From Arthrobacter sp. NtRootA1 (lineage in GTDB: Bacteria > Actinomycetota > Actinomycetes > Actinomycetales > Micrococcaceae), in NCBI RefSeq assembly GCF_019976975.1, contig NZ_AP024630.1, positions 744,001 through 808,000 on the forward strand: a stretch of DNA of 64,000 nucleotides, written 5' to 3'. Numbering within the stretch: position 1 is the first letter of the stretch; the number at the start of each line of letters is the position of its first letter. Under the pieces are notes generated by a model. The model worked only from the letters and a program-made list of their open reading frames with translations. It had not been told where the DNA came from and did not search any database. A program made the translations under genes and the position numbers. Positions 54,134-63,061 of this stretch are shown here, piece after piece.

Positions 54134-55117
54134 ATGAAAGCCGTCTATATTTCTGAACCAGGCGGACCCGAAGTCCTCGAAGTCCGTGACGTACCGGCTC
54201 CGGTGCCGGGCGAGGGCGAGGTACTGATCGACGTCGTGGCCGCTGGCCTCAACCGCGCCGACGTCCAGCAGCGCCGTGGCTTCTACCCACCGCCACCAGG
54301 GGCTTCAGAGATTCCCGGGCTGGAGGTTTCCGGTCGCATTGCCGCGTTCGGGCCAGGAGTCACCAAAGCCTTCTCAGTGGGGGACAAAGTGGTGGCGCTG
54401 TTATCGGGCGGCGGATATGCCCAGCAGGTCGCCGTGCCGGCAGAGCAAGTACTGCGGCTACCCGACGGCGTGGACCTGGTCACAGCTGCGGCACTGCCCG
54501 AGGTGGCGGCAACCGTCTACTCGAACCTCATCATGACGGCCCAGCTGCAACCCGGGGAGACTGTGCTCATCCACGGTGCCACCGGCGGCATTGGCACCAT
54601 GGCCATTCAGCTCGCCAAAGCCTATGGAGCCAAGGTTGCCACCACCGCCGGCTCTGATGAAAAAGTTGGCACAGCAAAGGCCTTCCTAGGTGCCGATATC
54701 GCCATCAATTACAACGAGGAAGACTTCCCTGAAACCCTCAAGGCACAAAACGGAGGCAAAGGCGCAGACGTGATCCTCGACGTCGTGGGCGCCAAGTACC
54801 TGCAACAGAACATTGAAGCGCTCGCCGACTACGGCCGGCTGATCATCATTGGCCTGCAGGGTGGAACCAAAGCCGAGATCAATCTGGGCCAACTCCTCAG
54901 CAAACGTGCCGCCGTCATAGGCACAGCCCTCCGGCCGCGGACGGTGGCCGAAAAGGGCATCATCATGTCCGCCGTACGCGAGTCCGTGTGGCCCATGCTC
55001 GCCGACGGTCGCATCAAGCCCCTGGTGGCCAAATCATTTCCGCTGGACCATGTCCGCGAGGCACATGAATACTTTGATTCCGGAGAGCACGTAGGAAAGG
55101 TCCTCCTGCTCCTCTAA
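54134..55117 (+). CDS. NAD(P)H-quinone oxidoreductase (PIG3/QorB-like MDR family)
   Basis: A 327-residue zinc-free medium-chain dehydrogenase/reductase. GLNRADVQQRRGFYPPPPGA matches the PIG3 quinone-reductase branch, and IHGATGGIGTMAIQLAKAYG is the NADPH-binding Rossmann motif. The structural and catalytic zinc Cys are absent. It reduces quinones or other conjugated carbonyls. ATG 54134 has GGGAG 6-7 nt upstream. A PadR regulator gene follows on the same strand and may control it. Confidence 0.9.
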   Translation: MKAVYISEPGGPEVLEVRDVPAPVPGEGEVLIDVVAAGLNRADVQQRRGFYPPPPGASEIPGLEVSGRIAAFGPGVTKAFSVGDKVVALLSGGGYAQQVAVPAEQVLRLPDGVDLVTAAALPEVAATVYSNLIMTAQLQPGETVLIHGATGGIGTMAIQLAKAYGAKVATTAGSDEKVGTAKAFLGADIAINYNEEDFPETLKAQNGGKGADVILDVVGAKYLQQNIEALADYGRLIIIGLQGGTKAEINLGQLLSKRAAVIGTALRPRTVAEKGIIMSAVRESVWPMLADGRIKPLVAKSFPLDHVREAHEYFDSGEHVGKVLLLL

Positions 55118-55180
55118 CAACCACAGCAGCCCCGTTAATGCACGATGTCCCCCACCAATTCCCCAGTAGCAAGGAGCCTC

Positions 55181-55723
55181 ATGTCCATCCGGCACAGCCT
55201 GCTTGCCCTGCTTCAGGACCAGCCCCGGTACGGCTATGAGCTGCGTGTGGAATTCGAGGACCGAACCGGTGCTGCCTGGCCGCTGAACATCGGTCAGGTG
55301 TACACCACGCTGGACCGGCTTGAGCGCGATGGCCTTGTCAGCAAAGACGGCGACGACGGCGGTGGCCACGTCGTTTACAGCATCACGGACGCCGGGGTGG
55401 AGGAAGTTGCGGCTTGGTTTGAGGGAGCGGTGGGTCGCGACAATCCGCCGCGGAATGAAATTGCCATCAAACTTGCGCTCGCCGTGACGCTGCCGGGCGT
55501 GGATGCATCGGCCGTCATCCAATCACAGCGCGAAGTTTCCGTTCGGGCCCTGCAAGAACATACGCAAGCGCGAAAGGCTGTCTCGGCCAACCAACGGTCC
55601 TCCGATACGGCATGGCTGCTTGTGCTGGATTCCTTGATTTTTCAAGCCGAAGCGGAAGTGCGCTGGCTGGATCTTTGCGAGGCGCGCATGGTCCAGTCGC
55701 AGGGAAACAGAGGGCTTAGTTAG
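55181..55723 (+). CDS. PadR-family transcription regulator
   Basis: A 180-residue regulator. The PadR winged helix is SLLALLQDQPRYGYELRVEF followed by LNIGQVYTTLDRLERDGLV. A C-terminal Vir_C-like helical domain (AVIQSQREVSVRALQEHTQ) mediates dimerisation. ATG 55181 has AAGGAG 5 nt upstream and is preferred over 55145. It lies 64 bp after the quinone reductase gene. PadR proteins usually sense phenolic or drug-like molecules. Confidence 0.88.
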   Translation: MSIRHSLLALLQDQPRYGYELRVEFEDRTGAAWPLNIGQVYTTLDRLERDGLVSKDGDDGGGHVVYSITDAGVEEVAAWFEGAVGRDNPPRNEIAIKLALAVTLPGVDASAVIQSQREVSVRALQEHTQARKAVSANQRSSDTAWLLVLDSLIFQAEAEVRWLDLCEARMVQSQGNRGLS

Positions 55724-55876
55724 TACGCCCACCGCAGCGCTACTACCGCTTACCGCAAGACCACCGGGGTTCCTGTGTCACCCCCATCTTCTGTCTGTCC
55801 TCATTGTTACCGTGCCCTGACTGTTCAGCGCACCCGCGGCCACAACCGCAGCAGTTCTCAAGGAGGAGACACGGGC

Positions 55877-58156
55877 ATGACCCCTGACCATACAGAACCT
55901 GACCAAACAGAAGTTGCGACAGGGCTGGATCCTGCGCTGCCCCCGACTGCCGTTGATGAAGCTGTTCTGGATGCCGAGGAGCGCAGGTGGACTCCGGCGA
56001 GGATTGGAATCTGGGTGGCGGTTTCCCTGCTGGGGGCCGTGGCGTGGTTCATGCTGGCTTTGGTCCGCGGGGAGACGGTGAACGCCATCTGGTTTGTATT
56101 CGCTGCGGTGTGTACCTACCTGATTGGTTACCGTTTCTATTCCAAGGTCATTGAGCGGTACTTGTTGAAGCCTGATGACCGGCGAGCGACTCCGGCGGAG
56201 TACAAGGCTGACGGCAAGGACTACGTTCGCACTGACCGTAACGTCCTGTTCGGCCACCACTTCGCGGCTATTGCGGGTGCTGGACCCTTGGTGGGCCCGA
56301 TCATTGCGGCCCAGATGGGCTATCTGCCCGGCACTATCTGGATCATCATCGGCGTCGTTCTTGCCGGCGCGGTGCAGGATTACCTGGTCATGTTCTTTTC
56401 CATGCGCCGTGGTGGCCGTTCGCTGGGCCAGATGGCCCGTGAGGAACTCGGTGTCATCGGTGGCACGGCGGCGCTGGTGGCAACGCTGCTCATCATGATC
56501 ATCATCGTGGCCATTCTTGCCCTCGTAGTGGTCAACGCCCTGGGTGAAAGCCCGTGGGGTGTGTTCTCGGTGGGCATGACGATTCCCATCGCACTGTTCA
56601 TGGGTGTCTACCTGCGTTATCTCCGTCCGGGCAAGGTCATGGAAGTGTCCATCATCGGCTTCGTGCTGTTGATGGCAGCGATCATTGGTGGCGGTGCCGT
56701 GGCCGGTACCGAATGGGGCGCAGCGTTCTTCCACCTGGACAAGGTCACGATCGCGTGGGGCCTGATCATTTACGGTTTCATCGCGGCGATCCTGCCTGTG
56801 TGGTTGCTCCTGGCGCCGCGGGACTACTTGTCCACGTTCATGAAGATCGGTGTGATCGTGATGCTTGCCGTCGCGATCATCGTGGTCCGCCCGGAAATCA
56901 GTGTCCCGGCGTTCAGTGAGTTCGCGGGACGTGAGAACGGCCCGGTCTTCTCCGGGGCTCTCTTCCCGTTCCTGTTCGTCACCATCGCCTGTGGAGCGTT
57001 GTCCGGTTTCCATGCACTCATCTCTTCGGGTACCACGCCCAAATTGATCGAGAAGGAACGCCAGACCCGCTTCATTGGCTACGGCGGGATGCTGATGGAA
57101 TCCTTTGTGGCCATCATGGCGCTGGTGGCTGCCATCTCGATCGATCGCGGTATCTACTTCGCCATGAACGCACCCCTCGCACTCACGGGCGGCACCGTGG
57201 AATCCGCAGCGCACTGGGTGAACAGCCTTGGCTTGGCCAACGTCAACATCACTCCTGAGGTTTTGGCGCAGACGGCCAAGGACGTGGGGGAGGAGAGCAT
57301 CATCTCGCGCTCGGGTGGAGCGCCCACCTTGGCGGTGGGCCTGGCCCACATCATGCAGCAATTCATTGGCGGGCCGGCAATGATGGCCTTCTGGTACCAC
57401 TTCGCCATCATGTTCGAAGCCCTGTTCATCCTTACGGCCGTGGACGCCGGAACCCGCGTAGCCCGGTTCATGCTGCAGGACTCCATCGGCAACTTCGTGC
57501 CCAAGTTCAAGGAGCCCGCATGGCGCCCGGGCGCTTGGCTGTGCACGGCCGTCATGGTGGGAGCGTGGGGTGCGGTGCTTTTGTTGGGCGTTACGGATCC
57601 CCTGGGTGGGATCAATACGTTCTTCCCGTTGTTCGGCATCGCGAACCAGCTCCTGGCTGCCATTGCCCTGGCAGTGTGCATGGCTATTGTTGCCAAGCGC
57701 GGGGTGTTCAAGTGGCTGTGGATCGTCGCGGTCCCGCTGGCTTTTGCCGCCGTCGTGACCATTACGGCAAGCTTCCACAAGATCTTCTCGCCGGTTCCCG
57801 CCGTGGGCTACTTTGCCAACAACCAGGCGTTCTCCAAGGCCTTGGCCGATGGCAAGACGTCGTTCGGCACCGCCAAAACGGTGGAAGCCATGGAGGCGGT
57901 AGTGCGTAACACTATGATCCAGGGCGTGCTGTCCGTGATCTTCGTGGTCTTGAGCATCATCGTGATCCTCACGGCAGTGATCGCTACCATCAAGGCCTTC
58001 CGTGCCGGTGGAGGCAAGGACCACGAGGATCCAGCAGTAGCTTCCAAGGTCTTCGCCCCCGCCGGGCTGTTCCCGACCCCGGCAGAGAAGGAGTTGCTCG
58101 CCGAATGGAACGCCTTGCCGGCCGGGCAACGCACACAAAAGGCCGGGCACCACTAA
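55877..58156 (+). CDS. cstA: Carbon starvation protein A (pyruvate/peptide transporter)
   Basis: A 759-residue membrane transporter with about 16-18 helices. Family landmarks are GHHFAAIAGAGPLVGPI, AAQMGYLPGTIWIIIGVVLAGAVQD, and GALSGFHALISSGTTPKLI. CstA/BtsT proteins import pyruvate or peptides on nutrient limitation. ATG 55877 follows AGGAGGAG by 8 nt; the 34-codon upstream extension lacks conservation. The stop overlaps the start of the ybdD-type gene (TAATG), as in E. coli cstA-ybdD. Confidence 0.95.
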   Translation: MTPDHTEPDQTEVATGLDPALPPTAVDEAVLDAEERRWTPARIGIWVAVSLLGAVAWFMLALVRGETVNAIWFVFAAVCTYLIGYRFYSKVIERYLLKPDDRRATPAEYKADGKDYVRTDRNVLFGHHFAAIAGAGPLVGPIIAAQMGYLPGTIWIIIGVVLAGAVQDYLVMFFSMRRGGRSLGQMAREELGVIGGTAALVATLLIMIIIVAILALVVVNALGESPWGVFSVGMTIPIALFMGVYLRYLRPGKVMEVSIIGFVLLMAAIIGGGAVAGTEWGAAFFHLDKVTIAWGLIIYGFIAAILPVWLLLAPRDYLSTFMKIGVIVMLAVAIIVVRPEISVPAFSEFAGRENGPVFSGALFPFLFVTIACGALSGFHALISSGTTPKLIEKERQTRFIGYGGMLMESFVAIMALVAAISIDRGIYFAMNAPLALTGGTVESAAHWVNSLGLANVNITPEVLAQTAKDVGEESIISRSGGAPTLAVGLAHIMQQFIGGPAMMAFWYHFAIMFEALFILTAVDAGTRVARFMLQDSIGNFVPKFKEPAWRPGAWLCTAVMVGAWGAVLLLGVTDPLGGINTFFPLFGIANQLLAAIALAVCMAIVAKRGVFKWLWIVAVPLAFAAVVTITASFHKIFSPVPAVGYFANNQAFSKALADGKTSFGTAKTVEAMEAVVRNTMIQGVLSVIFVVLSIIVILTAVIATIKAFRAGGGKDHEDPAVASKVFAPAGLFPTPAEKELLAEWNALPAGQRTQKAGHH

Positions 58157-58347
58157 TGCACGCCGTCGTCAAGGGCTTCCGGGGCTTCGCCGCCTACATG
58201 GGCTCACTCATGGGCGCTGACGCGTACCGGAAGTACCTGGACCACTTCACCGCCACAGGCCACCCCGGTCCCGCCATGACAGAACGCGAGTTCTGGCGGG
58301 ACCGGACGGACCGGCAGGACAACAACCCACAAGGCCGCTGCTGCTGA
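58156..58347 (+). CDS. YbdD/YjiX-family small protein
   Basis: A 63-residue soluble protein. FRGFAAYMGSLMGADAYRKYLDHF and MTEREFWRDR are the conserved core of the YbdD/YjiX (DUF466) family. In E. coli YbdD and YjiX are needed for pyruvate uptake by CstA and BtsT. The ATG overlaps the cstA stop codon (TAATG), giving translational coupling. A small Cys pair ends the protein. Confidence 0.93.
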   Translation: MHAVVKGFRGFAAYMGSLMGADAYRKYLDHFTATGHPGPAMTEREFWRDRTDRQDNNPQGRCC

Positions 58348-58426
58348 CGGTTAGTTTCGCTACGAACGAAGTCCAAAATCCGGGCCTGGACCCAGGTTCC
58401 CGTGAACCGCATGAGAGTATGAACGG

Positions 58427-59068
58427 ATGAGCGATCTGAACGACATTCAGCCCACGGATGAGGCTTCGGACGACACCCCCGTGGAGGGAACCACCTTGGA
58501 CGAGGGCACCAGCACGCCCACAGAAGAGCATTCGGGCAATGCGCTACCTGTCAAGGATTCCAAACCCCGGGGCACGAACCTCCAGGAACTTGTTGACGAG
58601 CCAGCCAAGGTAATGAGGATCGGCACCATGATCCGCCAACTCCTTGAAGAGGTGAAGAGTGCACCGCTGGACGATGCTGCCCGGGGCCGGCTCGCAGAGA
58701 TTCACGAGCGCTCCATCAAGGAACTCGAGGACGGACTAGCGCCGGAGCTCATCGAAGAGCTGGAACGCATCAGTCTTCCCTTCCCAGAGGAGAAGGCGCC
58801 ATCGGATGCAGAGCTTCGCATCGCCCAAGCCCAGCTCGTCGGCTGGTTGGAGGGACTCTTCCACGGCATTCAGGCTGCTGTCGCGGCACAGCAGGCCGCA
58901 AAGGCACAGATGCAACTCCGTCAGCTTCCCCCAGGAACTGTCATTGCGCCCGGCATTGTCATCGGCGAAAATGGTCAACCCCAGCGGGCCGCCGCACCGG
59001 GTGCGCCCGGAGCAGCGGCCCAGGGCCGTCCCGAAGATCCGGACCATGGCCCGGGCCAGTACCTCTGA
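58427..59068 (+). CDS. bpa: Bacterial proteasome activator Bpa
   Basis: A 213-residue ATP-independent proteasome activator (PafE/Rv3780 family). An acidic disordered N-terminus (about 1-50) leads to the helical core (KVMRIGTMIRQLLEEVKSAPL, AQLVGWLEGLFHGIQAAVAA), and the protein ends GPGQYL. The C-terminal GQYL motif docks in the proteasome alpha-ring pockets. Dodecameric Bpa feeds partly unfolded proteins, such as HspR in mycobacteria, to the 20S core. Proteasome core genes are not in this window. A second gene follows within 2 bp. Confidence 0.93.
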   Translation: MSDLNDIQPTDEASDDTPVEGTTLDEGTSTPTEEHSGNALPVKDSKPRGTNLQELVDEPAKVMRIGTMIRQLLEEVKSAPLDDAARGRLAEIHERSIKELEDGLAPELIEELERISLPFPEEKAPSDAELRIAQAQLVGWLEGLFHGIQAAVAAQQAAKAQMQLRQLPPGTVIAPGIVIGENGQPQRAAAPGAPGAAAQGRPEDPDHGPGQYL

Positions 59069-59070
59069 GC

Positions 59071-59529
59071 TTGACCGTGGGTTTCTTTGGGGCCGTCCGG
59101 CAAGGGCGGAAAGACGATCTTGAGCTGGGCAAGGGGCTGTGGCGCCGCGCCCACGATCGCTTTCACCGCGGATTGGACCGGTACCACCAAGTCCTTGAGG
59201 GTGTCGACGACGACCAGCTCTACGAGGAACTCGTGGAGATCGCGAATGAGCTGGCTGAGTTGTCTCCTCGTGTGAGAACCATCTGCGTGGAAGCCCAAAA
59301 GAGGGCGCCGAGCGATGGTCTGGACGTTCCTGGTTCTCTCGCCGGTGTCCACCGCGCACTGTCCAAGGCTGGGAATTCCTTGGCCACTACGGCGGAAGCA
59401 GCTGCCATGCTTCGGCTGGCCGTTGGACCCGTCCCTGTGGGCGCATTGTCCGTTAGGCGCCGTGCGGAGTCGGTCTTCGAGCAGGTTGCCGACGCCGAAC
59501 GCCAACTGCAGGCTCCAGAGATCCAATAA
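59071..59529 (+). CDS. Conserved actinobacterial protein of unknown function, coupled to bpa
   Basis: A 152-residue, almost entirely helical soluble protein (RRAHDRFHRGLDRYHQVLEG, YEELVEIANELAELSPRVRT, RRRAESVFEQVADAERQL). No named domain is recognised. The start is TTG 59071, two bases after the bpa stop, with GTG 59077 as the alternative. The tight spacing suggests cotranscription and a role near Bpa, but this is inference from position only. Confidence 0.75.
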   Translation: MTVGFFGAVRQGRKDDLELGKGLWRRAHDRFHRGLDRYHQVLEGVDDDQLYEELVEIANELAELSPRVRTICVEAQKRAPSDGLDVPGSLAGVHRALSKAGNSLATTAEAAAMLRLAVGPVPVGALSVRRRAESVFEQVADAERQLQAPEIQ

Positions 59530-59649
59530 AGGGGGCGTACGCAACTACTAGCGCACGCCTATATTTTCAGATCGCAAATAGTTAAGCGGATAGCTGATCT
59601 CTGTAATATTTGGTGCCTCAGGCAACCCATTGCTGGCAGGATGGCAAAC

Positions 59650-60489
59650 ATGACTTCGTCACCAACACTTACTTTCAACGACGGCAACACCATCCCCCAG
59701 CTCGGCTACGGGGTGTGGCAAGTTGAAGACGATGTAGCCGAAAAAGTTGTGCGCCAAGCGTTCGAAGCGGGCTTCCGCCACATCGACACCGCAAAGATTT
59801 ACGGTAACGAGTCTGGGGTGGGCCGCGCAATTGCTTCTTCTGGCCTTTCCGCCGAAGAAATCTTCATCACCACCAAGCTCTGGAACGCCGACCAAGGCTA
59901 TGAGTCCACCCTTGCCGCGTTCGAAGAATCCATGGACCGCCTGGGCCTTGAGACCCTGGATCTCTACCTCATCCACTGGCAGCAGCCCAAGCAGGACAAG
60001 TTCGTGGACACCTGGAAGGCCCTGATCGAACTCAAGAAGCGTGGCCGGGTCAAGTCCATCGGTGTTTCCAACTTCACGGTTGAGGGACTGCAGCGCATCA
60101 TCGATGAAACCGGAGTTGTTCCGGTTATCAACCAGGTGGAACTGCACCCGTTCTTCAACCAGGCGGAACTGCGCGCGTTCAACGCCTCCAAGGGCATCCT
60201 GACGCAGGCTTGGTCGCCGCTGGGCCAAGGTGGGGAGCTGTTGGAGAACGCCACGGTCGGCGAAATCGCAGCCAAGCATGGCGCCACCCCGGCCCAGGTT
60301 GTCATCGCATGGCACTTGGCCATCGGCAACGTGGTGATCCCCAAGTCGGTTACGGAATCCCGTATCCAAGAGAACTTCGCCGCCTTGGGCGTGAAGCTGG
60401 ACGACGCCGACGTCGAGGCCATCAGTGGCTTGGACCGCGGTGCCGAAGGCCGCATCGGCCCGGACCCGGCAGTTTCCGACTTCGCCTAG
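59650..60489 (+). CDS. Aldo/keto reductase (2,5-diketo-gluconate reductase-like)
   Basis: A 279-residue NADPH-dependent TIM-barrel reductase of the AKR5 type. The catalytic tetrad is Asp and Tyr in HIDTAKIYGNE, Lys in ITTKLWN and His in YLIHWQQP. The cofactor segment VVIPKSVTESRIQENF is near the end. Substrates are small carbonyls such as diketo-gulonate or methylglyoxal. ATG 59650 follows AGGATGG by 5 nt; an ATG at 59641 is too close to that site. Confidence 0.92.
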   Translation: MTSSPTLTFNDGNTIPQLGYGVWQVEDDVAEKVVRQAFEAGFRHIDTAKIYGNESGVGRAIASSGLSAEEIFITTKLWNADQGYESTLAAFEESMDRLGLETLDLYLIHWQQPKQDKFVDTWKALIELKKRGRVKSIGVSNFTVEGLQRIIDETGVVPVINQVELHPFFNQAELRAFNASKGILTQAWSPLGQGGELLENATVGEIAAKHGATPAQVVIAWHLAIGNVVIPKSVTESRIQENFAALGVKLDDADVEAISGLDRGAEGRIGPDPAVSDFA

Positions 60490-60525
60490 TCGCGTGGCCT
60501 GACTTAGTCCCGAAGCCTAACTTAG

Positions 60526-60565
60526 GTGCCCCACACCCAAATGTCCTTTACTTGGGGTGGGGCAC
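60526..60565 (+). terminator. Hairpin terminator
   Basis: A 9-bp stem GTGCCCCAC / GTGGGGCAC with extended partial pairing of CCCAA/TTGGGG lies 37 bp after the reductase stop codon and marks the end of intact core genes. Confidence 0.65.
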
Positions 60566-60650
60566 TCGCCTTTAACGCCCGACAGGCCAACTTCACTGGG
60601 ATGCAACAAAGAACCGCTGGAAACCCGTGATTTACAGGGTTCACTTACGA

Positions 60651-60701
60651 GCTTCCCGGCAGAATCGAACCGTCGACCTTTTCATAACGAGTGAAACGCT
60701 C
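60651..60701 (-). pseudogene. 3' remnant of tRNA-Thr (CGU)
   Basis: The minus strand reads GAGC, then stem-loop TTTCA-CTCGTTA-TGAAA (anticodon CGT), then AAGGTC, a T arm around TTCGATT and an acceptor strand GGGAAGC. This matches the 3' two-thirds of an actinobacterial tRNA-Thr(CGU). The 5' acceptor and D arm are absent: the upstream bases do not pair. The T stem has mismatches. Partial 3' copies of a tRNA are the usual mark left by integration of a mobile element into that tRNA gene. Confidence 0.65.
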
Positions 60702-60838
60702 TGGATCCCACGCTGCCGCGCCGCACCAGCAGAAGCACCAGCAGAAGCAGGAGCTGCAATGGCTACGGCGACCAAGAGGTGCCACGCGGCCTGGATGGGC
60801 TTCGTTCCCTGATGCAGACCCCTTTGAGGGAGTTCTCA

Positions 60839-61754
60839 TCAGTGCCGCTTGCGCCGTCCGGCCCGGTCCGCGAAGGCATCCAGCGCTGCGATGATGTCAG
60901 GGGCCATCCAGACGCACGTGCCGCGGATCTTGCCGGCGGAGGCCAGGACGCCCGCCGTCTCCAGGGACGAGCCGGTGTGCTCTGCAATCATCTCCGCGGC
61001 GACCGCGGGTTCCCGTCGCAGCAGATTCAGGACTTTGCGGACGGACGTTGGCCCGCCCGATGCGACCGTTGCCGTCGGCGAACGGGTGGATGGTTTCAAA
61101 CTGGGCGTGAGCGATCGCGGCCTGGGTCAGCGCCGGGACGTCGTCGCGGCGCATGAACCCCACCAGATCCTCCATCGCCGGCAGCACCTGTCCTGGTGGG
61201 GAGGCACAAACTCGGCGGTGTGCGGGGAGTTCCGCGGATCCAGTTCTGCGCGTCGCGGTATTCCCCTGCGATGCTGTTGTCCGAGGCGTTGAGCAGAGCG
61301 TGGTGCACCACCGCGATGTTCTCCAGTGACAGGTTCTCGGGCAGGTCGATCGCCGCCTGCAGAGCCTTGACGTTGGAGGCAATCAGGAACGCGTTCTTGC
61401 TGGAGCTGTCGCCCAGTTGAGCAGGGGCGATCTGGCGTGCGCCAGCGGTCAGGTTCTCGATCTGGGACCTGGATGCAGCCTCACTGCTCAGAAGCATGGC
61501 CGCGAAGGGTGTGGTGTCCCGTCCCAGCTCGGCATCGAAACGCACCATTTCCAGAGTTGCCGCCTCGGCCATGGCCTGGGTGCGCGAATCGATGACGGGA
61601 TCCAGCTCAGCGATCTCCGGCACGACGGCGGCCTCGTAGGACCCGCGGCCCAGGCGGCGCCGTCAACGGACAGGGAGATGCCCAGTTCGGCGTGCACGTT
61701 GGCGTCGAACTCCCCGGCTGGCATGCCCCTGGGTTGCTGGGTCTGGGAGGGCAT
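60839..61754 (-). pseudogene. Fic-family protein, frameshifted and internally deleted
   Basis: The start is intact: ATG 61754 with AAGGAAA upstream, encoding the N-terminus up to DGAAWAA. The frame then shifts near 61648 to RGSYEAAVVPEIAELDP, shifts again near 61200-61235 to PPGQVLPAMEDLVGFMRR, and carries the Fic motif HPFADGNGRIGRA. After the motif about 150 residues are missing and a third frame gives the C-terminal helix bundle (VRKVLNLLRREPAVAAEMIA). Intact Fic proteins AMPylate targets or act as toxins. This copy cannot make a full protein. Confidence 0.85.
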
Positions 61755-61892
61755 GGTTTTCCTTTGAGAGGATGGGTCCTTCGGTTTTCTCCTAGTGTCT
61801 GGAGAATGAGAATATTGCCTATTCAAGTTCTCATTCCGGACCAGACTGAAGAAAACTGCGAAGGCACTTTGCACTTCTCGCGGAGCACGCAA

Positions 61893-62102
61893 TCAGGGCC
61901 AGCCGCTCGACTGATCCTTGTTATGGTTGGTGGGCGGCGGGTTTTTGTAAACCCGGCCCCGCTGAGACTGGGGCTCTCCTTGGTGCCGCGGCGGCCTGGT
62001 CCGGCGGTGCCTGCGTTGCCAGACGGTGTTCAATCCGAACACCACTGCCATGATCACCAGTAGGCATCCGAGTCCCACGCCAATCCCGATGAGCTCGTTC
62101 AC
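61893..62102 (-). CDS. Small single-helix membrane protein, unknown
   Basis: About 69 residues from GTG 62102. One transmembrane helix (LIGIGVGLGCLLVIMAVVFG) near the N-terminus is followed by a basic, Pro/Arg-rich tail. Its start overlaps the stop codon of the upstream membrane-protein gene by one base (TAGTG), supporting translation. No family is recognised. Confidence 0.5.
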   Translation of the reverse strand: MNELIGIGVGLGCLLVIMAVVFGLNTVWQRRHRRTRPPRHQGEPQSQRGRVYKNPPPTNHNKDQSSGWP

Positions 62103-62473
62103 TATTCGGCGCTCCACGCCTGCCGGGCCTTCTGCGCCTGCAACCACCGCCGTCGGCGGCTGGCGATAACGAAAGCCCACCAGACCATGACTGAGGAGGC
62201 GAGCCCAAGGATTATGCTCCAGATACCCGTCCCCACTTCGTCAGGAAGGGTGAGGCAGTAGACGCCCAGGGCAAGCATCCCACCGCTTAGGAGCGTAAGG
62301 AAGCAGGCCGCCACCCTGATGGTTGTCGGGTCCTGGAGCGGCGTGACGGCCGCCATCGAGTATCCTCCGGGGACACCTCCGGGCCCATACTGCTCCTCGA
62401 ACTGGCGGACGTTGACCGGGTTCGGATCATAAGGCGATCCGTCCGACCGGGCGAAGATTTTCTTGTTCTCCAT
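62102..62473 (-). CDS. Two-helix membrane protein, unknown
   Basis: A 123-residue protein with a soluble 50-residue N-terminus (SDGSPYDPNPVNVRQFEEQYG), two hydrophobic helices (about 55-75 and 82-106) and a basic C-terminus. It is coupled to the small gene downstream by a one-base overlap. ATG 62473 has AGGAT about 6 nt upstream. It is similar in style to hypothetical genes of actinobacterial accessory islands; function is unknown. Confidence 0.6.
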   Translation of the reverse strand: MENKKIFARSDGSPYDPNPVNVRQFEEQYGPGGVPGGYSMAAVTPLQDPTTIRVAACFLTLLSGGMLALGVYCLTLPDEVGTGIWSIILGLASSVMVWWAFVIASRRRRWLQAQKARQAWSAE

Positions 62474-62483
62474 GGCGATCCTG

Positions 62484-62603
62484 TCAGAGTCCGGTTGCGA
62501 GGGCGTCGACCGGGATGAGCCGGTCCTTGATTTCGAATGTACCGCCGCCGAGGAAGCAGAACGCTACGATGACGCGAAAGAAGATGACGCGGAGAACCAA
62601 CAT
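62484..62603 (-). CDS. Possible very small membrane protein
   Basis: A 39-codon frame opens with an ATG followed by a strongly hydrophobic stretch (LVLRVIFFRVIVAFCFLGGG) and ends 10 bp before the next gene. The reading frame is open further upstream without a good start. Hydrophobicity and position ahead of two membrane genes are the only support; it may instead be the broken end of a longer gene. Confidence 0.3.
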   Translation of the reverse strand: MLVLRVIFFRVIVAFCFLGGGTFEIKDRLIPVDALATGL

Positions 62604-63061
62604 CCATCCCGCGCGCCAGAATCCGGGGGCGCTCGCCCGATGTTTCAGGCACCGCGGAGCACCTTGGTGCTTGAACTCCCAATGCTGCAGGCTCTGTGAT
62701 GGCCCCAGTTTGCTAGGCGTGCCTGGCACGCTGCCCAATGATCTTTCCGTGGCACCATCGCGTTGTCGAGTGATGCCACTGTGTTCTTCGCTGCGTATGC
62801 GCCTCGGCCGCAGTCGGGGCTCCGGCCGTTCTTTCGCCTCGAAGATTCGGGGACGGGGTATACGGCGAGGCATTCTGCCGCGTCACCTCGACTACGACAG
62901 GCTGAGGTTACGAGACAGGGGGTATTCCTGCGCCCATGATTCTTCGTTGCCACGGGTTCTGTGCCGGAGGAGACTTGAACCGGCGGCATCGCATACCGTG
63001 CCGCCCGCGGGGCCATCCGGCTGCGGGGCCTGGCAGCCCCCAGTAGCGGCTTGGGATATCG
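62604..63061. other. Degraded intergenic stretch without a recognisable gene
   Basis: About 460 bp in the accessory end of the window. Frames on both strands are open for 100-300 codons, as expected in high-GC DNA, but none shows a motif, a plausible ribosome site or a family. No insertion-sequence ends or repeats were found by eye. Confidence 0.4.

Noticed and set aside
55778..58153. A 791-codon antisense frame over cstA
   Set aside because: It has almost the same extent as cstA on the other strand, no hydrophobic segments and a biased His/Asp/Gln composition.
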